From NCBI GenBank assembly GCA_002379425.1, contig DFTH01000014.1, forward strand, positions 127,713 to 191,712: 64,000 nt of DNA, read 5' to 3'. The stretch is from Prevotella sp. UBA4217 (GTDB taxonomy: Bacteria; Bacteroidota; Bacteroidia; Bacteroidales; Bacteroidaceae). Of the stretch, positions 34,129 to 43,715 are shown in pieces (within the stretch, counting starts at the first letter, position 1; each line of letters opens with the position of its first letter). The notes under the pieces were generated by a model. The model made no database searches. It was not told the origin of the DNA and was given only the letters and a program-made list of their open reading frames with translations. The position numbers and the translations under genes are program-made.

Positions 34129-36042
34129 CTATTTGGGGAGTTCGATGACGAAGCGGCAGCCGTCCTTGTAACTGGTGTCAAGGTCAAGGCTTCCGCCAAG
34201 ATTGGTGATATGGCGCTTGGCAAGCGGCAGCCCCAGTCCCAGGCCTTCCGACAAGTCGTTGATCTTGGAGAAAGGCTCATACATCAGGTGTCTGTATTCC
34301 TCAGCCATGCCAGGACCTCGGTCCTCAAAGACGAAGCGGATGACATGCTCTGTATCAGATACCTTGAGAGACAGGTGCATGCCATCGGAATATTTGGCTG
34401 AGTTATAGAGAATCTCCCTCAGGCTGCGCATCAGATATAGACGGCTTGTGTGGATACAGAGAGAGTCGGGGATGGAAGTCTCAAAGACGGGCAAGGGGAG
34501 ATCAGGGAAATGTAGGTGGGTATGGTCTATGCACTCGCGGGCCACCTCATTGCAGGAGACCTCTTCTTGCTTGTTGCTATTGAGTTCTTCAGAGAGCCCT
34601 TGTTCTGAACTGTCGAAGAGCATGAGCACCATGCGGCTGAGTGTTTTGGCATTATGATCCATCATTTCGATGATGCTCTTCACCTCTTCATCCGGCAGTT
34701 CTTCGGAGTTATCACCTAGCACTTGAGCGAATCCCATGATGATATTCAGTGGGGTACGTATCTGGTGCGACACGTTCTGGATGAAGACCGTCTTCTGCCG
34801 GTTGGCTTCTTCTGCCAGTTGGCTGGCTTCCATCAATTCTTCATTACGCCTGGCCGTCTCTACATACATGTGCTGGATGTCATTGACATGGTGGCGAAGT
34901 GAATCCTGCATGGTGGCGAAACTGTTTTGGAGCCGTCCGATGACATCAGTCCTCTTGGTGTGGGGAATTTGTTCGTCATAATGTCCCTCTGCAATGCGTT
35001 GAGACTGATCCAACAGTTTGTTCAGGGGGTTGACCGTATTCTCAACACTTTTGTAACAAAACAGGAGGATCACAAGCAGTCCCACAAACATCAGTGGCGT
35101 AAGGATATAGGCCTGTCGGTAATAATCCTTGAGGATGTCACTGTCAGGACAGACGATGGCGATGCTCCATGGGGTACCAGGTACAGGTTGATAGCAGATA
35201 AGACAGGGATTGCCATCTATCATCACTCTCATACTGCCTTGGTTTCCCGCAGTCATCTCGTGGCCCAAGGCAATGCGGTCGGCTTGCTGTCTTGGGTCAG
35301 TACCGCTGAAGATCGTCTGCTTGAAAAGCCGTGTGGAGTCGGGGTGAATGAAATAGTTGCCCTTTTCACCAATCATGAGGAAATAGGAATTTGGGTAAGG
35401 TTGTTCAGCCAATACTGTCTCAGAGAGTTGGTGCAGCGACAGGTCGGTGGAGAGGACACCAACGAATCTGCCATCGGCATCATGCAGGGGCTTGCAGTAT
35501 GAGGCAATCATTTCCTTTGCGGAGAGTGTCCCTTCATTGAAATCGTTAAAAGGATCTACCCAACAGGCTTTGCCTATGAGGCGTGGAGTCTTGTACCATG
35601 GTTTTTCAAAATACTCGTACTCTCCTTCACGGACCGTGATGATAGAGTCTCCCTCACGGATAGTATAGGCAGAGAAATATCTGCCGTATTGTGGGAATGT
35701 ATTGGGTTCTGTAGTGATGGAACAGCCACAGACATTGGCATTAAGTTGCACAATCTGACGGGATAAGGCTAATAGGGAGTCAGGTTGGAAATTTTCCATG
35801 ACGAACCACTCATTGGCATTTGTTGCCGTCTCTAAGGTATTCAGGTATCTACAGACACGCTGGGTGGTGGTGCTGAGCACGCTACTTGCTTGTTTTGTTG
35901 CCTGCTTTTTTATAAGGTGGCGTGACTGAAGGAAGAGCAGGCCCAGTACCATGATGAAGATAGGCACCACTAACATGAGGATGCTGAGGCTGAGTTTTGT
36001 GGAAAGCGACTGGCGGATATGTAGTGAAGGACGGCTGCTCAT
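34129..36042 (-). CDS. Sensor histidine kinase with extracytoplasmic Cache domain
   Basis: The product is 637 aa. A membrane helix (LSILMLVVPIFIMVLGLLFL) precedes a large periplasmic Cache sensor domain (about 45-290), a second helix (about 300-325), a HAMP linker and a HisKA domain with VSHQIRTPLN (phospho-acceptor His near 425). The HATPase domain has N-box LREILYNSAKYSDG, G1 FEDRGPGMAEE and G2 GLGLGLPLAKRH. All catalytic motifs are intact. No response regulator is adjacent. The start overlaps the stop of the upstream degenerate homologue by 4 bp (ATGA), so the pair is translated together. Confidence 0.9.
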   Translation of the reverse strand: MSSRPSLHIRQSLSTKLSLSILMLVVPIFIMVLGLLFLQSRHLIKKQATKQASSVLSTTTQRVCRYLNTLETATNANEWFVMENFQPDSLLALSRQIVQLNANVCGCSITTEPNTFPQYGRYFSAYTIREGDSIITVREGEYEYFEKPWYKTPRLIGKACWVDPFNDFNEGTLSAKEMIASYCKPLHDADGRFVGVLSTDLSLHQLSETVLAEQPYPNSYFLMIGEKGNYFIHPDSTRLFKQTIFSGTDPRQQADRIALGHEMTAGNQGSMRVMIDGNPCLICYQPVPGTPWSIAIVCPDSDILKDYYRQAYILTPLMFVGLLVILLFCYKSVENTVNPLNKLLDQSQRIAEGHYDEQIPHTKRTDVIGRLQNSFATMQDSLRHHVNDIQHMYVETARRNEELMEASQLAEEANRQKTVFIQNVSHQIRTPLNIIMGFAQVLGDNSEELPDEEVKSIIEMMDHNAKTLSRMVLMLFDSSEQGLSEELNSNKQEEVSCNEVARECIDHTHLHFPDLPLPVFETSIPDSLCIHTSRLYLMRSLREILYNSAKYSDGMHLSLKVSDTEHVIRFVFEDRGPGMAEEYRHLMYEPFSKINDLSEGLGLGLPLAKRHITNLGGSLDLDTSYKDGCRFVIELPK

Positions 36043-37550
36043 GATGGATTGATATCATTTTTCTGATCTGATATTTTTAATAGGTGGTTGAGCAGGTCAG
36101 TAACCTTTATGCCCTGCTGTTGAATATCAGTTATCAGGTATTCCACTTTCTTTTTCTCTTTGTCATTGTGCAGGTCAGACAGCGATTTGACATTCTTCTC
36201 GATGATATTGACGGGAGTCGCCATTTGGTTGGTCATATTATGCAGGAAGGCTGTCTTCATGCGGTCGGCTTCCTGGGCCTGTTCATAGGCTGACTGTAGC
36301 ACTTCCCCTCGTTCCTGAAGGTGGGTGGTCAGTTGTTCCAGTTCATTGACGTGGGTAGCCAACGACTGTTGCATCTGGCGGAAGTTATTTTGTAGTCGGC
36401 CAATCTCATCCTGTTTCCATGTTTCTGGGACAAGATTGTCGTAATGGCCTTCTGAAATGTTTTGGGCTGTCTTTGTCAACAGGCGTAGCGGCAACAGTTG
36501 ACGGTGGGTGAACATGCGGCAGAGAACTAAAAGTATCAGAAGTGCGGACACAGCGATCAAAAGGACTATACTGAGCATCTGTATATAACTGTTGAAGATA
36601 TCGTCCTTGGGATAGACGATACCGATGCTCCAACCCAGATCTTCCGTGGAGCGGCCCTGTACTAATGCACGCTTGAAGGGCTTATAAAAGATGTAGTATG
36701 CCTTGTTGTTCTGCCAGAATGTATTATAGCCCGTTTTACCAGCCATCATGTATCCGACCGCTTCTGCTAAAGAGGGATGAGCCCCTTTTTCTATTTGTGT
36801 AAAGACGGTCTGGTGGTATAGTTTGTCACTATCGGGATGGATGATATATGAGCCGTCGCTGCCCAGAAGTGTACAATAGGCGTTGGGAGTCGGTTTAGCA
36901 GAATGGACGATCCGCGACAGTGTACTGAGTGCCACATCAGCGCCAAGCACTCCGACAATCCGACCGCCACTGGCATAGATGGGCAGACAGAAACTGGTGA
37001 TGGCCTCTTCCTCTGTGTCTTCGTTTTTAAGAGGATTAATCCAAAGCGGCCGGCCTGTCTCTAAGGGTTTGGTGTACCAGATCTGTTCGTTATAGGGGCG
37101 GTTGCCAAAGAAATCTGCCTGGATGATGGGTTCAGAGGATGTCAGTAGTTCGTTTGTACCAGCACGACGTACATAGGTCATGAAGAGACTGTCTTTCTCA
37201 GGATAGAAGCCTGGTTCAAAAGCGATAGCACTACCGATGATATGGGGATTGGTCTCAATCATCTTCTGGCAATATAGTTGCATCCAGTCAGGCTGGTCCA
37301 GATGCTTTAGCAGGTCCCAGTACATGTTACCCGTTGTCTGTTCTACAGACAGTAAGATATTGTCGATCTGTTCCACTGTTGCCTCCAGTGTCTGACTTGC
37401 ATTCCCCAATGACTCGTTCTTCACCGATTGACGTGAGTAATAGAGCATGATGGAGATTGCGGCAGCCAGTAGTATGGCGATGGCTGACACAATCGTCAGA
37501 CTGAGTCGCATTGATAAGGTCTTGGTGATAAATCTAGGTAGTCGTAACAT
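36039..37550 (-). CDS. Degenerate sensor-kinase homologue (Cache-HAMP-pseudo-HisKA, no ATPase domain)
   Basis: The product is 503 aa with the same layout as the next gene: helix, Cache sensor domain (about 45-300), helix (LSIVLLIAVSALLILLVL), HAMP and a dimerisation helix. At the phospho-acceptor position it has NMTNQMATPVN where its partner has NVSHQIRTPLN, so His is replaced by Asn (codon AAC, near residue 441). The chain then stops about 60 residues later, before any HATPase domain. It cannot autophosphorylate. It may be a sensory partner that heterodimerises with the kinase encoded 4 bp downstream. The promoter box is at 37558-37565. Confidence 0.85.
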   Translation of the reverse strand: MLRLPRFITKTLSMRLSLTIVSAIAILLAAAISIMLYYSRQSVKNESLGNASQTLEATVEQIDNILLSVEQTTGNMYWDLLKHLDQPDWMQLYCQKMIETNPHIIGSAIAFEPGFYPEKDSLFMTYVRRAGTNELLTSSEPIIQADFFGNRPYNEQIWYTKPLETGRPLWINPLKNEDTEEEAITSFCLPIYASGGRIVGVLGADVALSTLSRIVHSAKPTPNAYCTLLGSDGSYIIHPDSDKLYHQTVFTQIEKGAHPSLAEAVGYMMAGKTGYNTFWQNNKAYYIFYKPFKRALVQGRSTEDLGWSIGIVYPKDDIFNSYIQMLSIVLLIAVSALLILLVLCRMFTHRQLLPLRLLTKTAQNISEGHYDNLVPETWKQDEIGRLQNNFRQMQQSLATHVNELEQLTTHLQERGEVLQSAYEQAQEADRMKTAFLHNMTNQMATPVNIIEKNVKSLSDLHNDKEKKKVEYLITDIQQQGIKVTDLLNHLLKISDQKNDINPS

Positions 37551-37557
37551 GCGGTGG

Positions 37558-37565
37558 CAAAGATA
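37558..37565 (-). promoter_or_regulatory. -7 promoter box of the sensor pair
   Basis: TATCTTTG on the minus strand, ending 7 bp before the ATG, with a dyad TCACA-TTT-TGTGA at 37588-37600 over the -33 region. Confidence 0.6.
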
Positions 37566-37619
37566 CGAAATAAATTCGAAAACTCTGTCACATTTTGTGA
37601 AAATCGTCCTTTATGATGA

Positions 37620-40600
37620 TTACTTTATGAATTTACAATTAGTTTTGTGTCCTTTTGCATCAGAAACGGCTGCAACATAGACACCGTCAGAAAGTGTCGT
37701 GAGAGGCACTTCTACAATGCCGCCGTTAAGTTGTACGGTGATATTGGCAACTGTCTGTCCTGCAAGATTATGGATATGAACCAGCACACTGCCAGATCCA
37801 TTCCCGGCAATGGCAAGACTACCTGCGGCATAGGTGACAGACAGACCATCGGTGTTGTCAGCCATCGTGTCTGAGATACCTGTCTTACCTGACTGTTCTA
37901 CAGATGTCAGGTAACTGGTTCTGAGATTAGCACGTTCTATGGTGGGTATGTTCATCACGAATACATCAGCGCAGCCGTCGGGCCATCGACCTGCCGTCTC
38001 GTCTGCATTGAGCAGAGGATAGGTAAGTTGGTCGCTCCATGAACCATCGGCAGCAGTCAGCAGTACTTCACCGCCATCAGCATCAAGTTTGAATGAGGCA
38101 TGGAGTTGAGAAATGGGTTCTTGGTTATCACACCATATAACTAAATGACCGTGGGCAGGGATAATAGTCGAGGCTGATGTCTTGTCTTTCGTGATTTGGT
38201 ACATCCGAGGTTCCTGTGGATTATCGCTGAGGTACATGCCTTCCACGTCGATGTCTTCATCAGTTGTATTATAGAGTTCTATCCAGTCGTTGCGCTTCCA
38301 GTAGTCGTTGATATAGATACCATTGGCGGCACTCACCTCATTAATACGTACAGGCGTAATGCCAGAGGATTTTTGCTGATCGGCAGAGAGTGCCGAGAAG
38401 GAGGCGGTCAGGTTCACGTTGCCTGATGGCAGGTCGATGGTTGTTGCCGTAGAGACGGTCTCACTACCATTCTTCCACCCGTCGAAACGATAGCCCGCAG
38501 GTGCCTGAGCCCTGAGTTTGGCAGGAGCGAAGAGATAGCCCTTCAACTCTGCGTAAGGTACTTCGATATCATTCACGAAGATGCGTGCCCCTTTGGTGTC
38601 AGTATTTAATACGACATTCTGGGCAGAGGCATTCGAGAGTTGCATCGGCTGATATTTCTGAAGACACTTGATCATCTTGTCCTGCCAGGTCTTCAGTTTG
38701 TTTTTAATCTTGTCGGCAGCACCATCGGGAGTGAAGCCATCTATCTTTGACATGGGGCGCATCTCATCGGCAAGTTCATTGACGATGGCCGTGGCCTTGT
38801 CTTTCTCAAAGACACTGCCGGCCATCAGGCAGAAAGTGTCGATAAACCGTTTACGGAAGATGTCGTTGTCTAACAGGCCTACGAAGAGTTTGACAAGTTT
38901 GACGCTCTTAAAGTTGTTGAGTGAACTGAAAGGGTCTTCGCGATTAAAAGCGTAGTCAAGGTCAAAACTGATAAAGCGATAGCGACCGTCCTTCTGGCTG
39001 CGGAAGGCTTTTACATTGTTGTCGGGCCAGTCGTTGTTGGTCAAGAACAGTTCGGCAGCCATGTAGTACGAGAATTCGTCAATGTCGAGTAACTGCTGGA
39101 GTTCGTCATAGGCTCCACTGTCATTGATACGGGCACTGAGGTCGAGAATGCGTTTCAGCACCTCATCGTTGCCATTCTTGAAGTTGAAGTTCTCAAACAT
39201 GTCAATCTCCTCATCGTCGTACCCGAAGTTGGCATCAACATACTTATCGTTACTGGGTTCACGCAGGTTCACGATGCCCTTGAACTCACCGTTGATATAC
39301 TCTGCAACCTGTGTAAACGCCTGAACATCAAGGTTGATTCCAGAGCGCATCATGATGGTTTCCAGGGCCAGATCCATAAATCGGCTGTGGGTTTCCCACA
39401 CATCGTTACCGCCGTTGCGCAAGACAAGTGTCTTGTTGCGGATATAGGGTTTCTGGGCAAAGAAGGCATAGTCGAAACGGTTCTGACCGTCGAACTTCTT
39501 GTTGGCCTTGAGTTTCATGGAGCGGGGAGTGATCATGCGCGTCCAACCGCCAGAGACACTGATATTGGCATCCTGGTTGAAGGCCATTTTCCCGTCGGGT
39601 GTGATATAACTAAAGTTCACGGGACGATCCCAAGGCTGGTTCCAGTTCACGGCGTCGTCACGACCGTTACCAGAAATACCGTTACTACCTTCAATATCAA
39701 TACCCCACATGGGATCTTTGAAGTATCTGGTATCACCCACGATGCTTACTACGGGAATGGAGTATTGCTGTGAGGTCTTGATATAGGAGCGTGTGACGGG
39801 GACACTGGGCAGATAGCCATCACGGAACAGTCGCAGGGTGAGGTTCGTGGTATTGTCGATCGTGAACTTTCCATCTTGACTCTGTAACGAAACGACGGTG
39901 ACGAGGTCGTCTGAAGAAGCCTCCCAGGAGATATCGTCGAAATAGATGTTGTTATCCGTGCTTTTCAGTTCATTGAGGTTAAAGGCAATGGTCCGGAGTT
40001 CGGAAGGTGTTGGCCACCATGAATTCGTGCCAGCCTGGTCGTTGGTGATAGTTCCCTCATAACTGATCTCTTTCCATTCTGTGGTCACGTCATATCCACC
40101 AGCCAGCATGCTCCAATAGATGTAATTACCAGGATTCTTATGGGATTGCACGGAAATATGGCAGGCATGGTCGGCGCGAACCTTCATGCGGAAACGATAC
40201 TTGTCACCGCTGCTCCAGACATGGTTGGGGGTAAAGACAAAGAATTGGCTGCTCCAGTCTTCCTGAGCATTGGCAATGGCATGGACTTGAATACCGCGGG
40301 AACCATTATAGCCCACGCCGTCAACGATACGGTTCTTGTCTCCATTGCCATTACCGTCCCTACTGACAAAGCAGGTGGCATCGTCGCCCTCGCAGTCACC
40401 GTTGACTATCATCTCAGTCCAGGGAGAATTCTCCTGCCCGCCACTGGCCGTCGGTGCCTGAGGCAGACTACCGTCTGTGGAATACATCAGTGTCGTTCCT
40501 TCTGGGATTTTGACTTGGACAGTGAGGGAACCTGTGAAAAGTTTACTATCTGTATCTACGACAGGTGCAGCAAGCCTTTCCGTAGCAAAGGAAGCCGTTC

Positions 40601-41042
40601 TGTTTGAGGCGCCTGGTGTCGGCGTGGCTGTCAGCCCCCATTCGTCGCCCCCGTCGGTCTTACGTGCGTATGACGTATGACTCATGGCCTTGGGATAGTC
40701 CTGACTTGTGATAAGTTGACCATTTTCATCAGAGAGATAGATGGTGCCGCCATCACAGTTGAGTTTGAAGGGAGCCTGAGCATCATCGATTTCGTCTGAG
40801 CCGAGCCATACCACCAAAAAGCCATTGGCAGGAACGGTACCTACATAGGAATACATCTTCCAACGTTTCAAATCGTTCTGGGTGTCACTCAGATACATGC
40901 CCCCAAGGCTGACGGGCTCGTTTGAGGGATTATATAATTCAATCCAACTGTCAAAATTGGTGGCGGGACTCATTACGTCGCCCACGTTTGCTGCCATCAC
41001 CTCATTGATGATGATAATTGCTGATATAAGAAATGAAGTCAT
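37620..41042 (-). CDS. Large surface protein: lamin-tail, CotH and second lamin-tail domain, T9SS-type C-terminus
   Basis: The product is 1140 aa. Domains in order: lamin-tail domain (about 10-140, INEVMAANVGD then WIELYNPSNEPV); chitobiase-like strand (LMYSTDGSLPQ); carbohydrate-binding-like beta-sandwich (about 210-370); CotH kinase-like domain (about 420-830, IPVVSIVGDTRYF then ISFDLDYAFNREDPF); repeat-type linker; second lamin-tail domain (about 905-1040); and a C-terminal domain ending GVYVAAVSDAKGHK that resembles type IX secretion sorting domains. ATG 41042 leads straight into the lamin-tail domain with only a short hydrophobic stretch, so a normal signal peptide is missing. The start codon lies inside one arm of a perfect 17-bp inverted repeat. 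It could bind or modify a surface polymer. Confidence 0.82.
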   Translation of the reverse strand: MTSFLISAIIIINEVMAANVGDVMSPATNFDSWIELYNPSNEPVSLGGMYLSDTQNDLKRWKMYSYVGTVPANGFLVVWLGSDEIDDAQAPFKLNCDGGTIYLSDENGQLITSQDYPKAMSHTSYARKTDGGDEWGLTATPTPGASNRTASFATERLAAPVVDTDSKLFTGSLTVQVKIPEGTTLMYSTDGSLPQAPTASGGQENSPWTEMIVNGDCEGDDATCFVSRDGNGNGDKNRIVDGVGYNGSRGIQVHAIANAQEDWSSQFFVFTPNHVWSSGDKYRFRMKVRADHACHISVQSHKNPGNYIYWSMLAGGYDVTTEWKEISYEGTITNDQAGTNSWWPTPSELRTIAFNLNELKSTDNNIYFDDISWEASSDDLVTVVSLQSQDGKFTIDNTTNLTLRLFRDGYLPSVPVTRSYIKTSQQYSIPVVSIVGDTRYFKDPMWGIDIEGSNGISGNGRDDAVNWNQPWDRPVNFSYITPDGKMAFNQDANISVSGGWTRMITPRSMKLKANKKFDGQNRFDYAFFAQKPYIRNKTLVLRNGGNDVWETHSRFMDLALETIMMRSGINLDVQAFTQVAEYINGEFKGIVNLREPSNDKYVDANFGYDDEEIDMFENFNFKNGNDEVLKRILDLSARINDSGAYDELQQLLDIDEFSYYMAAELFLTNNDWPDNNVKAFRSQKDGRYRFISFDLDYAFNREDPFSSLNNFKSVKLVKLFVGLLDNDIFRKRFIDTFCLMAGSVFEKDKATAIVNELADEMRPMSKIDGFTPDGAADKIKNKLKTWQDKMIKCLQKYQPMQLSNASAQNVVLNTDTKGARIFVNDIEVPYAELKGYLFAPAKLRAQAPAGYRFDGWKNGSETVSTATTIDLPSGNVNLTASFSALSADQQKSSGITPVRINEVSAANGIYINDYWKRNDWIELYNTTDEDIDVEGMYLSDNPQEPRMYQITKDKTSASTIIPAHGHLVIWCDNQEPISQLHASFKLDADGGEVLLTAADGSWSDQLTYPLLNADETAGRWPDGCADVFVMNIPTIERANLRTSYLTSVEQSGKTGISDTMADNTDGLSVTYAAGSLAIAGNGSGSVLVHIHNLAGQTVANITVQLNGGIVEVPLTTLSDGVYVAAVSDAKGHKTNCKFIK

Positions 41043-41168
41043 GTCTTGAAGAATTTGGTGCAAAGGTAGTAAGAATTCTGCAAAAGTTTCAGTGCGTCAT
41101 CATACAATTTTGCAAGTTGGTACTTTTCACAAAGTCTGTGAAACAAATATATCAAGACATGACTTCAT
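41033..41168 (-). promoter_or_regulatory. Candidate invertible promoter (17-bp inverted repeats)
   Basis: ATGAAGTCATGTCTTGA at 41033-41049 is perfectly inverted at 41152-41168, with a 102-bp spacer. The spacer contains the -7 box TACCTTTG (minus strand, 41061-41068) of the CotH gene and a TTTCACA-N5-TGTGAAA dyad (41125-41143). The present orientation is the one that transcribes the gene. Inversion would turn the promoter towards the 3' end of metG. No recombinase gene is visible in the window. Confidence 0.55.
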
Positions 41169-41180
41169 AAAATCAATTTC

Positions 41181-43247
41181 TTATCCGACCTGGCTTCCAG
41201 GCTTCACCTCTTTAGTGGTGGTGACTACGCTGAGGCTCTCGTCGGCATCGACGGCAGAGAGGATCATACCCTGACTCTCGATGCCCATCATCTGACGGGG
41301 TGCGAAGTTGGCCACGAAGAGGATGCGCTTGCCAATCAGTTCCTCCGGGTTCTCATAGAAGGTGGCGATGCCGGAGCAGATAGTGCGGTCGGTACCTGAG
41401 CCGTCGTCGATGGTGAACTGCAGGAGTTTCTTCGACTTCTTCACCTTCTGACAGTCCTTCACCAGACCGACGCGGATGTCGAGTTTCTCGAAGTCTTCGA
41501 AAGCGACGGTGTCCTTCACCGGTGCTGCCTTGTACGAGGCAGCCTCGTTAGCCTTCTTCGTAGCCTCCAGTTTGTCAAGTTGCTTCTGGATGACATCATC
41601 CTCAATCTTCTCGAAGAGCAGGGCGGGCTCACCGAGTTGATGACCAGCCTTCAGCAAATCTGTCGAACCGAGTTGATCCCACTCGAAACTGTCCATATTG
41701 AGCATCTCACGGAGTTTCTTGCTCGAGAATGGCAGGAAGGGCTCAAAGGCGATGGCGAGGTTGGCTGTCAACTGCAAGCAGATGTTGAGGATGGTCTCGC
41801 AGCGCTTTGGATCCTGCTTCCATACCTTCCAAGGTTCACACTCGGTGATGTAGCGGTTGCCGATGCGGGCGAGGTTCATGGCCTCGAACTGGGCATCACG
41901 GAACTTGAACTGCTCAAGCAGCGCCTCCACCTTGGCCTTGACATCCTTGAACTCATCAAGAGCAGCCTTATCGACATCGGTAAGTTCGCCACAGGCGGGC
42001 ACTACGCCGTTCCAGTATTTCTTCGTCAACTGGAGGGCACGGTTCACGAAGTTGCCATATACGGCCACAAGTTCGTTGTTATTGCGATCCTGGAAGTCCT
42101 TCCAGGTGAAGTTGTTGTCTTTGGTCTCAGGGGCATTGGCGGTGAGCACGTAGCGCAGCACGTCTTGCTTGCCAGGCATATCGACCAAGTATTCATGCAG
42201 CCATACGGCCCAGTTCCTTGAGGTAGATATCTTGTCGTTCTCGAGGTTCAGGAACTCGTTGGCAGGCACGTTGTCGGGCATGATGAACTTTCCGTGGGCC
42301 TTCATCATCACGGGGAAGATGATGCAGTGGAACACGATGTTGTCCTTGCCGATGAAGTGTACGAGGCGCGTGTCCTCGTCCTGCCACCACTTCTCCCAGT
42401 TGCCCCACTTCTCGGGTTCACGTTCGCAGAGTTCGATGGTGTTAGACACATAGCCGATGGGTGCATCAAACCACACGTAGAGCACCTTGCCGTCGGCTCC
42501 CTCGATGGGCACGGGGATGCCCCAGTCGAGGTCGCGGGTCATGGCACGAGGCTGCAGGTCCATGTCGAGCCACGATTTGCATTGGCCATAGACATTTGGC
42601 CGCCACTCCTTGTGCTCCTCCAGGATCCACTGCTTCAGCCAGTCCTGATATTCGTTCAGGGGCAGATACCAGTTCTTCGTCTCCTTCATCACGGGCGTAG
42701 AGCCGCTGATGGTTGATTTGGGATTGATGAGTTCCGTCGGCGAAAGGTCGCGTCCGCACTTCTCGCACTGGTCGCCGTAGGCACCCTGGTTGTGGCAGTA
42801 GGGGCACTCGCCCGTCACGTAGCGGTCGGCCAGGAACTGCTTGGCCTCCTCGTCGTAGAGTTGGGCGGTGGTCTCCTCCGTCAGTTTGCCCTCATCGTAG
42901 AGTTTGCGGAACCACTCGGCAGCAAACTTATGATGCGTTGCGCTGGTGGTGCGGCTATAGATATCGAACGAGATACCGAACTCCTCAAACGAGTCCTTAA
43001 TCATCTTATGATAGCGATCAACCACGTCCTGTGGGGTGATGCCCTCCTTGCGGGCACGGACGGTGATGGGCACACCGTGTTCGTCGGAGCCTCCGATGAA
43101 CAGCACCTCGCGCTTCTTAAGTCTGAGATAGCGTACATAAATATCGGCAGGTACATATACACCAGCCAGATGTCCGATGTGCACACCACCATTAGCGTAT
43201 GGCAGCGCCGACGTCACCGTCGTACGCTTAAAAGTCTTGTTTTCCAT
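41181..43247 (-). CDS. metG: Methionyl-tRNA synthetase
   Basis: The product is 688 aa, the long form. HIGH lies at residues 23-26 (VHIGHLAG). A zinc-binding insert carries [18 protein letters not shown], the KMSKS-equivalent is DKISTSR, and a C-terminal tRNA-binding (EMAP-II-like) domain starts near [14 protein letters not shown]. It charges initiator and elongator tRNA-Met. The start at 43247 ([11 protein letters not shown]) puts HIGH at the expected distance and follows the -7 box at 43280-43287. The yraN gene is divergent. The 3' end lies 12 bp from the inverted repeat of the next gene. Confidence 0.97.
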   Translation of the reverse strand: MENKTFKRTTVTSALPYANGGVHIGHLAGVYVPADIYVRYLRLKKREVLFIGGSDEHGVPITVRARKEGITPQDVVDRYHKMIKDSFEEFGISFDIYSRTTSATHHKFAAEWFRKLYDEGKLTEETTAQLYDEEAKQFLADRYVTGECPYCHNQGAYGDQCEKCGRDLSPTELINPKSTISGSTPVMKETKNWYLPLNEYQDWLKQWILEEHKEWRPNVYGQCKSWLDMDLQPRAMTRDLDWGIPVPIEGADGKVLYVWFDAPIGYVSNTIELCEREPEKWGNWEKWWQDEDTRLVHFIGKDNIVFHCIIFPVMMKAHGKFIMPDNVPANEFLNLENDKISTSRNWAVWLHEYLVDMPGKQDVLRYVLTANAPETKDNNFTWKDFQDRNNNELVAVYGNFVNRALQLTKKYWNGVVPACGELTDVDKAALDEFKDVKAKVEALLEQFKFRDAQFEAMNLARIGNRYITECEPWKVWKQDPKRCETILNICLQLTANLAIAFEPFLPFSSKKLREMLNMDSFEWDQLGSTDLLKAGHQLGEPALLFEKIEDDVIQKQLDKLEATKKANEAASYKAAPVKDTVAFEDFEKLDIRVGLVKDCQKVKKSKKLLQFTIDDGSGTDRTICSGIATFYENPEELIGKRILFVANFAPRQMMGIESQGMILSAVDADESLSVVTTTKEVKPGSQVG

Positions 43248-43279
43248 TGAATTTAAATACGTATTTTGTAATTTGGCTG

Positions 43280-43287
43280 CAAAGTTA
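43280..43287 (-). promoter_or_regulatory. -7 promoter box of metG
   Basis: TAACTTTG followed by GC on the minus strand, 32 bp upstream of the ATG at 43247. Confidence 0.6.
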
Positions 43288-43320
43288 CGAAATTTATTCG
43301 ATAAACTGAGGAAAAACTTG

Positions 43321-43328
43321 TATTTTTG
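43321..43328 (+). promoter_or_regulatory. -7 promoter box of yraN
   Basis: TATTTTTG followed by CA, 24 bp upstream of the ATG at 43353. It is divergent from the metG box 33 bp away. Confidence 0.55.
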
Positions 43329-43352
43329 CAAACGAAAAACAATAAAAATGTT

Positions 43353-43715
43353 ATGGCAATACACAATGAACTAGGAGCGTGGGGAGAGGAGCAGGCGTCA
43401 GTATTCCTGCAAAGAAGAGGGTACACCATCGTGGAGCGTGACTGGAAGACTGGTCATCGGGATATCGACATCGTGGCCCTGGATGGTGGGACGGTGGTGT
43501 TCGTGGAAGTGAAGACCCGTCGCAACCGTGTGTTCGGTGAGCCCGAGGACGCTATCGACTATAGGAAACTACAGAACCTGCGACTGGCCATCAACTACTA
43601 TGTCAAGTCCAAGCATATCGATCAGGAATTTCGCCTCGATGTCATAACAGTGGTGGGCACACCAACTGGCGGCCCACCACAGATTAGTCATTTTGAGGAT
43701 ATCCCGATGTATTAA
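43353..43715 (+). CDS. yraN: YraN family (UPF0102) nuclease-fold protein
   Basis: The product is 120 aa. The family signature is [17 protein letters not shown] near the N-terminus, then [20 protein letters not shown], where the Asp and E-x-K form a PD-(D/E)XK-type core. The family is structurally related to Holliday-junction resolvases; the cellular role is unsettled. The start at 43353 ([11 protein letters not shown]) is preferred to an upstream frame start because it matches family N-termini. The gene overlaps the convergent symporter gene by 4 bp at the stop codons. Confidence 0.9.
   Translation: MAIHNELGAWGEEQASVFLQRRGYTIVERDWKTGHRDIDIVALDGGTVVFVEVKTRRNRVFGEPEDAIDYRKLQNLRLAINYYVKSKHIDQEFRLDVITVVGTPTGGPPQISHFEDIPMY

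Noticed and set aside
41040..41063. TTG start at 41063 for the lamin-tail/CotH gene
   Set aside because: The TTG is part of the -7 box itself, so it cannot be translated from that promoter.
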